A DNA stretch of 64,000 nucleotides, from NCBI GenBank assembly GCA_900319385.1, contig ONOG01000020.1:40675-104674 (forward strand), given 5' to 3'. Below are positions 1 to 7,119 of this stretch, piece after piece (the first letter of the stretch is position 1; every line of letters begins with the position of its first letter). The notes beneath the pieces are model-generated. The model made no database searches. It saw only the letters and a program-made list of their open reading frames with translations, and was not told the origin of the DNA. This DNA is from an uncultured Prevotellaceae bacterium (GTDB lineage Bacteria; Bacteroidota; Bacteroidia; Bacteroidales; Bacteroidaceae). The position numbers were made by a program, and so were the translations under genes.

Positions 1-84
1 TTCGGCGTAGAGCAGACAGCTGGCACCGACATGGTGAGCGGAAAGCCTGCCAAGTGCAGAGTCATCATCGCACGTGCCTATTAA
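1..84 (+). CDS. C-terminal end of an unidentified protein (partial)
   Basis: Frame 1 is open from the first base to a TAA at 82-84, giving 27 residues that end in KPAKCRVIIARAY. A good rho-independent terminator follows 11 bases later, which supports this being a real gene end. The fragment is too short to assign to a family. Confidence 0.6.
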   Translation, partial: FGVEQTAGTDMVSGKPAKCRVIIARAY

Positions 85-95
85 ACCGACACTCT

Positions 96-128
96 GCCCT
101 TCCCTCTCAGCAAGGAAGGGCTTTTATT
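96..128 (+). terminator. Rho-independent terminator behind the first gene
   Basis: Perfect 8-bp stem (96-103 with 114-121), 10-nt loop, then TTTTATT. It ends only 11 bases before the msrA start codon, so msrA is either read through or uses a promoter overlapping the hairpin. Confidence 0.8.
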
Positions 129-139
129 ATCCCATCCAC

Positions 140-652
140 ATGAAAACGATTTACCTTGCCGGCGGCTGCTTCTGGGGCTTGGAACATTATTTCAAGCAGG
201 TCGTCGGAGTGGTTGCCACAGAAACCGGCTTTGCCAACGGCCATACGCAGAACCCGACGTATGAGGAGGTTTATACCGACACAACGGGCTTTGCCGAGAC
301 GGTGAAAGTGACCTACGACGAGACGAAGGCCCCGCTGAAGTTTCTGCTCAACTTGTTCTTTCGTGCCATCGACCCACTCTCGCTCAATCAGCAGGGTGAG
401 GACCGCGGCACACGCTATCGCACAGGCGTTTACTACACCGACGCCGAAGATTTGCCCGTCATCCAAAGCGTGTTTGACCAACAGCAGGCACAACTCGAAC
501 GCCCCATGGTGGTCGAACTGGAACCGCTGCACAACTTCTACGCTGCCAGCGAATACCACCAGGACTATCTCGACAAACATGCCGACGGCTACTGCCACCT
601 GCCGCTCGAACTCTTCCGGATGGCAAAAGCAGCACGCCCCGACAACGACTGA
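140..652 (+). CDS. msrA: Peptide-methionine (S)-S-oxide reductase MsrA
   Basis: Reduces methionine-S-sulfoxide in oxidised proteins. The start at 140 gives 170 residues with the family start KTIYLAGGCFWG; Cys10 in GCFWG is the catalytic cysteine. The family motif EYHQDY lies at residues 138-143, and Cys152 may be the resolving cysteine. The frame is open back to 74, but those extra 22 residues overlap the preceding terminator and do not resemble MsrA, so 140 is preferred. It is a single-domain MsrA with no MsrB fusion, flanked by terminators on both sides, and is probably cytosolic. Confidence 0.95.
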   Translation: MKTIYLAGGCFWGLEHYFKQVVGVVATETGFANGHTQNPTYEEVYTDTTGFAETVKVTYDETKAPLKFLLNLFFRAIDPLSLNQQGEDRGTRYRTGVYYTDAEDLPVIQSVFDQQQAQLERPMVVELEPLHNFYAASEYHQDYLDKHADGYCHLPLELFRMAKAARPDND

Positions 653-677
653 CCGTCCTCTCTATCCCGCTCACGCA

Positions 678-714
678 AAAGGCTTCACCCGTTGTGGATG
701 AAGCCTTTCTTTGT
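678..714 (+). terminator. Terminator behind msrA
   Basis: Perfect 10-bp inverted repeat, 678-687 with 699-708, followed by CTTTGT. It lies between msrA and the convergent tRNA-Lys and may serve both. Confidence 0.75.
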
Positions 715-717
715 GCT

Positions 718-792
718 GTACGCCCTCAGGGGCTCGAACCCTGGACCCATTGATTAAGAGTCAATTGCTCTACCAACTGAGCTAAGGACGCA
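718..792 (-). tRNA. tRNA-Lys (anticodon CTT)
   Basis: On the minus strand a full cloverleaf can be drawn: acceptor TGCGTCC with GGGCGTA (two G-U pairs), D arm TTAGCTCAGTTGGTAGAGC, anticodon loop with CTT, and T arm with loop TTCGAGC. The 3' CCA is not encoded. A -7 box lies just upstream. Confidence 0.93.
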
Positions 793-814
793 TGTCATCG
801 TTATGATTACGCTG

Positions 815-822
815 CAAAGGTA
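815..822 (-). promoter_or_regulatory. -7 box TACCTTTG for tRNA-Lys
   Basis: The minus strand reads GTCGTACCTTTGC, a match to the Bacteroidetes -7 consensus TAnnTTTG, 23 bases before the tRNA 5' end. A run of AATTAAA/AATTAATA lies upstream (826-885), as at several other minus-strand promoters here. Confidence 0.7.
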
Positions 823-904
823 CGACAAATAATTGAGAATTGAAAATTAAAAATTAACAATTAATAATTAATAATTAAAAAAATTGGGGGAGCGAAGCGT
901 ACGA

Positions 905-1606
905 TTAGCCGTTTTTGGAAATACGCTTTAGCGATTCCTCGTCCATCAACTTGATTTTTCGTCCGTCGATGGCAATGAGTTTTTCCGAAGCAAAGGCCGA
1001 CAAAGTGCGTATGGCATTCGACGTCGTCATGTTCGACAGGCTGGCCAGGTCTTCGCGCGAAAGATAGATGCTGAGCGTCGCGCCGTCCTCTTCCAGTCCA
1101 TAGCTGTCGCGAAGGAAGAGCAGCGATTCGGCCAAGCGTCCACGGATGTGCTTCTGTGTCAGCGATACGGTGCGCTGGTCCGACACGCCAAGATCGACCG
1201 CCAGCTGACGCACGAAATAGAGTGCCAGTTGGATATTCTCCGACATCCAGCGCTGAATTGCACGCATCGGAATGCGGCAAATCGTCGATGCTTCGAAGGC
1301 AGCGGCAGCCGTCACGTAGTTCTGATTGGCAAAGTAGGCACGATAGCCGAAATGCTCCGATGCCTTCAGCACGCGGACGATCTGCGAACGTCCACCCACA
1401 CCTTCCTTATAGATTTTCACCTTGCCGCGCAAGAGGCAGAGCATGAATTCAGGCACATCTCCCTCTTCGTAAATCGGCTGATTCTTCTTGAACCGGACGA
1501 CGGAGATGACCTTCTTCAGCTCGGCAAGCTGTGGCTCGGTCAGCAGTTGTGATATGTCAAGGTGCTCGACGACATCTTGCACCGTGAGTGTCTCTTTCTT
1601 TACCAT
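905..1606 (-). CDS. Crp/Fnr family transcriptional regulator
   Basis: 233 residues. Residues about 20-140 form a cyclic-nucleotide-binding-like beta-roll. Residues about 165-225 form the Crp-type winged helix (LSREDLASLSNMTTSNAIRT is the helix-turn-helix). There is no FNR-like cysteine cluster, so oxygen sensing through Fe-S is unlikely. It is a stand-alone gene divergent from the glycogen operon, and the 212-bp gap holds promoters for both directions, so control of that operon is possible but only inferred. The ligand is unknown. Confidence 0.9.
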   Translation of the reverse strand: MVKKETLTVQDVVEHLDISQLLTEPQLAELKKVISVVRFKKNQPIYEEGDVPEFMLCLLRGKVKIYKEGVGGRSQIVRVLKASEHFGYRAYFANQNYVTAAAAFEASTICRIPMRAIQRWMSENIQLALYFVRQLAVDLGVSDQRTVSLTQKHIRGRLAESLLFLRDSYGLEEDGATLSIYLSREDLASLSNMTTSNAIRTLSAFASEKLIAIDGRKIKLMDEESLKRISKNG

Positions 1607-1643
1607 GACGTGCGTCTGTGATACCTTTCCGTTAATTGGCGTG

Positions 1644-1651
1644 CAAAGTTA
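1644..1651 (-). promoter_or_regulatory. -7 box TAACTTTG for the Crp/Fnr gene
   Basis: The minus strand reads TTAACTTTGCACG, 37 bases upstream of the start at 1606. Confidence 0.65.
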
Positions 1652-1765
1652 AGCGAAAAAGCAGAATTAGCCAAGCAAATACATCAAAAAAGTCTGCTAT
1701 ACAACATATTTTGGCGATTTTCCCCTAAAAACGCACAAAAAGAAAAGACATTTTCAGCGTTTTTT

Positions 1766-1796
1766 TTGTTTGATATTTTGAATTTGCGTAATTTTG
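1766..1796 (+). promoter_or_regulatory. Promoter of the glycogen operon
   Basis: A -33 TTG (1766-1768), a 20-nt spacer and TAATTTTG (1789-1796) fit the Bacteroidetes sigma-factor consensus. The ATG follows 22 bases after the -7 box. Confidence 0.65.
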
Positions 1797-1818
1797 GGGA
1801 TGAAAACAACAGTTAACC

Positions 1819-3780
1819 ATGAATAATACTAAAACTATGAGCTATTTACGGTACGACAAAACCCTGATGACGAATTTGCAGGAGTCTTTGCCCAAGGAGA
1901 TTCTTCGCACAAATCGCTCAGGTGCGTATTCTTGCTCGTCGATTGTCGACTGCAATACGCGTAAATATCACGGTTTGTTGGTAGTTCCTGTACCCGAGCT
2001 GGACGACGAAAACCACGTCCTGCTGTCATCGCTCGACGAGACGGTCATCCAGCACGGAGCAGAGTTCAACCTTGGTCTCCACCGCTATCAAGGCGGTGTG
2101 TATTCGCCCAACGGACACAAGTACATCCGCGAGTGCGAATGGGACAAGGTGCCGACAACCATCTATCGCGTCGGTGGCGTGATATTGAAGAAGGAGAAAG
2201 TGTTCCAGCATTTCCACAACCGCGTGCTGATTCGCTACACCTTGCTCGAGGCACATTCCGTCACGACGCTGCGCCTGCGTCCCTTCCTCGCATTCCGCCG
2301 AGCCGACAGCCTCACACACGAGAACGGCATGGCTCGTCGCGACTATCAGGAGTGCGACGGCGGCATCAAGACACGCATGTACGACGGCTACCCCGACCTG
2401 TTCATGCAAGTGAGCAAGAAGGCAGACTGGGTGTTCAAGCCCTCGTGGTACAAAGGCATCGAATATCAGCGCGAGCTGGAACTCGGTTACGACTACCTCG
2501 AAGACCTCTACGTGCCTGGCTACTTCGAATTTAACATCAAGAAAGGCGAGAGCATCGTCTTCGCAGCCGGTGTGGAAGAACTGAAGATGCGCACGGCAAA
2601 GAAGCTCTTCGACGACGAGGTCGAAGTGCACAAGTCGCGCGACAGCTTCCAGCAATGCCTGATCAACGCTGCCCACCAGTTCCATTACGAGAAGGAGGGC
2701 GAGCACTACATCATCGCTGGCTATCCTTGGTTCAAAACACGCGCGCGCGATACCTTTATATCTCTCCCTGGCCTCACCCTCTCGTGCGACGAAGTTCAAT
2801 ACTACGAAGAGGCAATGGCTACAGCCGAGAAAGCCATCAACGATTTCATTGCCGGCCGTCCCATTTCCGTCAAGATTTACGAGATGGAACACCCCGACGT
2901 GCTGCTCTGGGCCGTATGGTGCATCCAGCAGTACGCCAAGTTTGTCTCCACGCCGAAGGCAGCCGAGAAATACGGCCACCTGGTCGATAAGATTGTCGAT
3001 TTCATCAAGCAGGGCAAACACCCCAACCTCTTCCTCCATGACAACGGACTCCTCTACACGAACGGACGCGACGAGGCTGTCACGTGGATGAACTCCTGCA
3101 TAGGCGGACACCCCGTCGTTCCACGTTCGGGCTACATCGTCGAAATCAACGCCCTGTGGTACGACGCGCTCATGTTCAACGCCGAGCTGCTTGACCTTCA
3201 GAAACGCATGAACGAAGCCGGCGAATACACCTCTCTCGCAGAGAAGGCCGGTGCATCGTTCAAGCAGACCTTCCTCAACGAACACGGCTACCTGCTCGAC
3301 TACATCGACGGCAACTACATTTCGTGGAGCGTACGTCCCAACATGCTCATTGCCGCATCGCTCCACTACACCCCGCTCACCAAACCGGAGAAGAAGCGCA
3401 TCTTCGACATCTGCACCAAGGAACTGCTCACACGTAAGGGCATCCGCAGCCTCTCGCCCAAGAGCGGCGGCTACAACCCCATCTACGAAGGTGGCGAGAT
3501 GCAACGCGACGCCGCCTACCATCAAGGCACCGTATGGCCCTGGCTCGCCGGTTTCTACCTCGAGACCTGCATGCGCATCTACGGCCAGTCGTCGTTCTCG
3601 TTCATGGACCGCATCTTCGTCGGACTGGAAGAAGAGATGAACTTCCACGCCATCGGCACGCTGCCCGAACTCTTCGACGGCAACCCGCCCTTCCACGGAC
3701 GCGGCGCCCTCTCGTTCGCCATGAACGTCGCCGAAGTCCTGCGCATCTACACATTGATGAATCGTATGTTTAACTTATAA
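1819..3780 (+). CDS. Glycogen debranching enzyme (amylo-alpha-1,6-glucosidase type)
   Basis: Hydrolyses alpha-1,6 branch stubs in glycogen. 653 residues, about the usual length for bacterial GDE proteins. An N-terminal beta-rich domain (YHGLLVVPVPELDDE, about residues 52-66) precedes an (alpha/alpha)6 barrel. Family landmarks are IIAGYPWFKTRARDTFISLP near 297-316 (the family often has WGRD where this has RARD), TWMNSCIGG near 421, EINALWYDAL near 442 and YHQGTVWPWLAGFY near 570. It is first in a three-gene set, 18 bp before the glycosyltransferase, a cluster typical of Bacteroidales glycogen metabolism. Confidence 0.93.
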   Translation: MNNTKTMSYLRYDKTLMTNLQESLPKEILRTNRSGAYSCSSIVDCNTRKYHGLLVVPVPELDDENHVLLSSLDETVIQHGAEFNLGLHRYQGGVYSPNGHKYIRECEWDKVPTTIYRVGGVILKKEKVFQHFHNRVLIRYTLLEAHSVTTLRLRPFLAFRRADSLTHENGMARRDYQECDGGIKTRMYDGYPDLFMQVSKKADWVFKPSWYKGIEYQRELELGYDYLEDLYVPGYFEFNIKKGESIVFAAGVEELKMRTAKKLFDDEVEVHKSRDSFQQCLINAAHQFHYEKEGEHYIIAGYPWFKTRARDTFISLPGLTLSCDEVQYYEEAMATAEKAINDFIAGRPISVKIYEMEHPDVLLWAVWCIQQYAKFVSTPKAAEKYGHLVDKIVDFIKQGKHPNLFLHDNGLLYTNGRDEAVTWMNSCIGGHPVVPRSGYIVEINALWYDALMFNAELLDLQKRMNEAGEYTSLAEKAGASFKQTFLNEHGYLLDYIDGNYISWSVRPNMLIAASLHYTPLTKPEKKRIFDICTKELLTRKGIRSLSPKSGGYNPIYEGGEMQRDAAYHQGTVWPWLAGFYLETCMRIYGQSSFSFMDRIFVGLEEEMNFHAIGTLPELFDGNPPFHGRGALSFAMNVAEVLRIYTLMNRMFNL

Positions 3781-3798
3781 TAGGAGGTAGAAGTCAAT

Positions 3799-5067
3799 AT
3801 GAAAGTTCTCATGTTCGGGTGGGAGTTCCCCCCCAAAATCTACGGAGGTCTTGCTGTTGCCTCCTATGGCATTACCAAAGGTCTGAGCCTACAGCCCGAC
3901 GTCGAAACCACCTTCTGTCTGCCCAAACCCTGCGGCGAGGAGGAAAAGTTTCTGCGCATCATCGGCATGAACCAGGTGCCCATTGTCTATCGCGACCACG
4001 ACTGGAACTACGTCCGCTCGCGCATTCCCGACTACATGACGCCTGAGGATTACTACCGTTTCCGCGACCACATCTACGCCGACTTCTCCTACATGAACAC
4101 CAACGACATGGGTTGCATGGAGTTTGCCGGCGGATATCCTGGCAATCTGCACGACGAAATCAACAACTTCAGCATCATCGCAGGCGTCGTCGCACGTAGC
4201 GAAGAGTTCGACATCATCCACGCACACGACTGGCTCACCTACCCTGCCGGTGTCCACGCCAAGCTCGTCAGTGGCAAACCCCTCTGCATCCATGTGCACG
4301 CCACCGACTTCGACCGTTCGCGCGGAAAGGTCAATCCCACCGTCTATTCCATCGAGAAGAACGGCATGGACCACGCCGACTGCATCATGTGCGTATCCGA
4401 ACTCACCCGTCGCACCGTCATCAACGAGTACCACCAAGACCCTGCGAAGGTCTTCGCCATGCACAACGCCGTCTATCCCCTGTCGCAGGAACTGCAAGAC
4501 CTGCCACGCCCCGACCACTCGAAAGAGAAAGTCGTGACGTTCCTCGGACGCATAACCATGCAAAAGGGACCGGAATACTTCGTCGAAGCCGCCTCGCTCG
4601 TCTTGCAACGCACGCGCAACATCCGTTTCTGCATGGCAGGCTCAGGCGACATGCTCGACGCCATGATCAACCTCGTTGCCGAGCGCGGCATTGCCGACCG
4701 CTTCCACTTCCCTGGCTTCATGCGCGGCAAGCAGGTATATGAGTGCTACAAGGACAGCGACGTGTTCGTCATGCCTTCAGTGTCCGAGCCTTTCGGCATC
4801 GCACCGCTCGAAGCCATGCAATGCGGCACGCCCAGCATCATCTCGAAGCAGTCGGGATGTGGCGAAATCCTCACCAACGTCATCAAGACCGACTACTGGG
4901 ACATCCACGCCATGGCCGACGCCATCTATGCCATCTGCACCTACCCCAGCCTCTTCAAGTACCTACAGGAAGAAGGTCTGCGCGAAGTGAACGAAATCAC
5001 ATGGGAAAAGGTCGCCCAGCGCATACGCCGCCTCTACGACCAAACCATCGAGCGTTTCTATAAATAA
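3799..5067 (+). CDS. Glycosyltransferase (GT4/GT5 fold), probable glycogen/alpha-glucan synthase
   Basis: Probably transfers glucose to an alpha-glucan, judged from its place between a debranching enzyme and a GH57 enzyme. 422 residues in a GT-B fold. The N-terminus MFGWEFPPKIYGGLAVASYG carries the glycine-rich acceptor loop. The C-terminal donor domain has FLGRITMQKGPEYF and the E-x7-E motif (Glu330, Glu338, within SEPFGIAPLE). A ribosome-binding-site-like AGGAGG lies 13 bp upstream. The acceptor and nucleotide-sugar specificity cannot be read from sequence. Confidence 0.9.
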   Translation: MKVLMFGWEFPPKIYGGLAVASYGITKGLSLQPDVETTFCLPKPCGEEEKFLRIIGMNQVPIVYRDHDWNYVRSRIPDYMTPEDYYRFRDHIYADFSYMNTNDMGCMEFAGGYPGNLHDEINNFSIIAGVVARSEEFDIIHAHDWLTYPAGVHAKLVSGKPLCIHVHATDFDRSRGKVNPTVYSIEKNGMDHADCIMCVSELTRRTVINEYHQDPAKVFAMHNAVYPLSQELQDLPRPDHSKEKVVTFLGRITMQKGPEYFVEAASLVLQRTRNIRFCMAGSGDMLDAMINLVAERGIADRFHFPGFMRGKQVYECYKDSDVFVMPSVSEPFGIAPLEAMQCGTPSIISKQSGCGEILTNVIKTDYWDIHAMADAIYAICTYPSLFKYLQEEGLREVNEITWEKVAQRIRRLYDQTIERFYK

Positions 5068-5091
5068 CCCCATAACCCCCATAAAACAACA

Positions 5092-6558
5092 ATGAAAACA
5101 ATATGCCTTTACTTTGAGATGCACCAAATCATCCATCTCAAGCGCTACCGTTTCTTCGACATCGGACGCGACCATTACTATTATGATGATTACGAAAATG
5201 AGCGTTCTATCACCGAAATAGCCGAACGCAGCTACGTGCCTGCACTCCAAACACTTATCGCCATGGCACGCGAGAACGACAAATACTTCAAAGTAGCCAT
5301 TTCGCTCTCCGGCGTCGGACTCGAACAGCTGGAGCTCCACGCACCCCAGGTGATCGACCTGCTGCAAGAACTCAACGCCACCGGCTGCGTCGAGTTCCTG
5401 TGCGAACCCTACAGCCACGGCCTCGCAGCACTGGCCAACGAAGATAGTTTCCGCGAAGAGTCCCTGCGTATGCGCGACAAAATCAAGGAACTCTTCGGCA
5501 AGGCACCCAAAGTGTTCCGCAACTCTTCGCTCATCTACAGCGACGAGATCGGTGCGCAGGTAGCCGCCATGGGCTTCAAAGGCATGCTCACCGAAGGTGC
5601 CAAGCACATCCTCGGCTGGAAGTCGCCGCACTTCATCTACCACTGCTCGCTCAATCCCAACCTCAAGCTCCTGCTGCGCGACTACAAGCTCTCGGACGAC
5701 ATCTCCCTGCGCTTCAGCGACTCCTCGTGGAGCGAATATCCCCTCTATGCCGACACCTACATGGACTGGATTGCGCAGATGCCCGAAGAGGAACAAGTCA
5801 TCAACATCTTCATGGAGCTCTCCGCCCTCGGCATCTTCCAGCCCCTGTCCAGCAACATCCTCGAGTTCCTCCACGCCCTGCCACAGTGCGCCCGCGAACG
5901 TGGAATCACCTTCTCCACCCCCACCGAGCTCTGCACCAAGGGCAAGTCGGTAGCACCCCTCGAAGTGCCCTACAACATCAGTTGGGTCGATGAGGAACGC
6001 GACACCTCCTGCTGGCTCGGCAACGCCATGCAGCGCGAAGCCTTCAACAAGCTCTACAGCGTGGCCGACCGCGTGCGCATCTGCAACGACCGCCGCATCA
6101 AGCAAGACTGGGACTACCTGCAGGCTTCGAACAACTTCCGCTTCATGACCACCAAGCCCGCCTCCGTAGGGCTCAACCGTGGCATCTACGACAACCCCTA
6201 CGACGCCTTCACCAACTACATGAACATACTCGGCGACTTCATCAACCGCGTCAACACCCTCTATCCTGCCGACATCGACAACGAGGAACTCAACTCGCTC
6301 CTCACCACCATCAAGAACCAGGGTGAGGAAATCGAGCAGAAGGACAAGGAAATCGAACGCCTGCAGAAGCAGCTCGAAAAGTACACAGGTGCAGAGCCTG
6401 CTCCCAAGAAGGCCGCCCCTGCTGCCAAGAAAGCACCGGCTCCCAAGAAGGCAGCAGCCCCCAAAGCCGCCCCTGCTCCTAAGAAAGCTGCCCCTGCTCC
6501 CAAAGCCGAGCCCGCCAAGAAGGCAGAACCCAAGAAGACAGCGACGAAGAAGAAGTAA
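5092..6558 (+). CDS. GH57 alpha-amylase-type glycoside hydrolase with Lys/Ala/Pro-rich tail
   Basis: Third gene of the glycogen operon; probably cuts or rearranges alpha-1,4-glucan. 488 residues. The N-terminal CLYFEMHQ (residues 5-12) is the first conserved GH57 motif; FLCEPYSHGLA and NSSLIYSDEIG are further barrel signatures. No signal peptide, so cytosolic. From about residue 400 a short coiled coil (GEEIEQKDKEIERLQKQLE) is followed by about 55 residues made almost only of K, A and P with some E, like a histone H1 tail. A strong terminator follows at 6590. Confidence 0.88.
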   Translation: MKTICLYFEMHQIIHLKRYRFFDIGRDHYYYDDYENERSITEIAERSYVPALQTLIAMARENDKYFKVAISLSGVGLEQLELHAPQVIDLLQELNATGCVEFLCEPYSHGLAALANEDSFREESLRMRDKIKELFGKAPKVFRNSSLIYSDEIGAQVAAMGFKGMLTEGAKHILGWKSPHFIYHCSLNPNLKLLLRDYKLSDDISLRFSDSSWSEYPLYADTYMDWIAQMPEEEQVINIFMELSALGIFQPLSSNILEFLHALPQCARERGITFSTPTELCTKGKSVAPLEVPYNISWVDEERDTSCWLGNAMQREAFNKLYSVADRVRICNDRRIKQDWDYLQASNNFRFMTTKPASVGLNRGIYDNPYDAFTNYMNILGDFINRVNTLYPADIDNEELNSLLTTIKNQGEEIEQKDKEIERLQKQLEKYTGAEPAPKKAAPAAKKAPAPKKAAAPKAAPAPKKAAPAPKAEPAKKAEPKKTATKKK

Positions 6559-6589
6559 TACTAATTGACACCTATCTGTTCTTTGTCCG

Positions 6590-6630
6590 GTCCCCGACAG
6601 CACCCGTGTGATGTCGGGGACTCCTTTTTT
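6590..6630 (+). terminator. Terminator of the glycogen operon
   Basis: Perfect 10-bp stem (6590-6599 with 6612-6621) and CTCCTTTTTT tail. It opens the 561-bp gap 6559-7119, which otherwise holds two phased repeat arrays and the promoter of the next gene. Confidence 0.85.
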
Positions 6631-6638
6631 CCCCACAA

Positions 6639-6738
6639 GACAACCAAGACAACACATGACAACCAAGGACAACGACCATATAGTCACACACAGTACGCAA
6701 TCGTTGTCCCATGTTGTCCAATGTTGTCGAAAGTTGTC
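6639..6738. repeat. 10-bp phased GACAAC x4 facing GTTGTC x4
   Basis: GACAAC starts at 6639, 6648, 6658 and 6668; its reverse complement GTTGTC starts at 6703, 6713, 6723 and 6733. The two 40-nt arms form an imperfect inverted repeat with a 29-nt centre. It begins directly behind the operon terminator. The same design recurs at 9818-10047. Confidence 0.85.
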
Positions 6739-6764
6739 TTCAAAACACATGTGTTTCAAAACCA

Positions 6765-6906
6765 GTGCACACGCAGTTTTCCGGCAGTGCACACAAGATA
6801 CTGGTGAGACGGCGCACAAAAATCCTTCAGAGTGCACACAAAATTTCTTCAGACGGCACACAAAAATCCGCCAAAGTGCACACGGCCGAAAACATAACCG
6901 CAGCAC
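6765..6906. repeat. 22-bp phased GTGCAC array 1
   Basis: GTGCAC starts at 6765, 6787, 6832 and 6876, with degenerate sites GCGCAC at 6812 (off phase) and CGGCAC at 6854, so most steps are 22 bp or two steps of 22-23. Units tend to read (C)AGTGCACACAAAA. No ORF uses this phasing. Confidence 0.75.
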
Positions 6907-7022
6907 ATACAACTGTCCGCCTCCGATTGCATATTTCAGACAACGAAGCAGAAAAAACTTACAGCGCCGATACAGCGTTTTTCAAAAAAAACAGATTTCA
7001 CTGAAAATTATTCAAAAATATT

Positions 7023-7052
7023 TTGTCGTACAACAAAAAATAACGATATTTG
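7023..7052 (+). promoter_or_regulatory. Possible promoter of the secreted protein gene
   Basis: TTG (7023-7025), 19-nt spacer and GATATTTG (7045-7052), one mismatch from TAnnTTTG. This leaves a 60-nt leader to the start at 7120. Confidence 0.4.
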
Positions 7053-7119
7053 TGCCGTATAATTGCATACACTAACTAATTCACTCAATTTTATTAACTT
7101 TCTAAAAACTCAATGTCTT

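Noticed and set aside
2026..3696. 556-codon open frame antisense to the debranching enzyme
   Set aside because: Shadow of codon bias; no start signal, no family match.
4963..6912. 649-codon open frame on the minus strand
   Set aside because: It is antisense to the GH57 gene; its Gly/Leu/Ser-rich part mirrors the Lys/Ala/Pro tail, and it matches no family.
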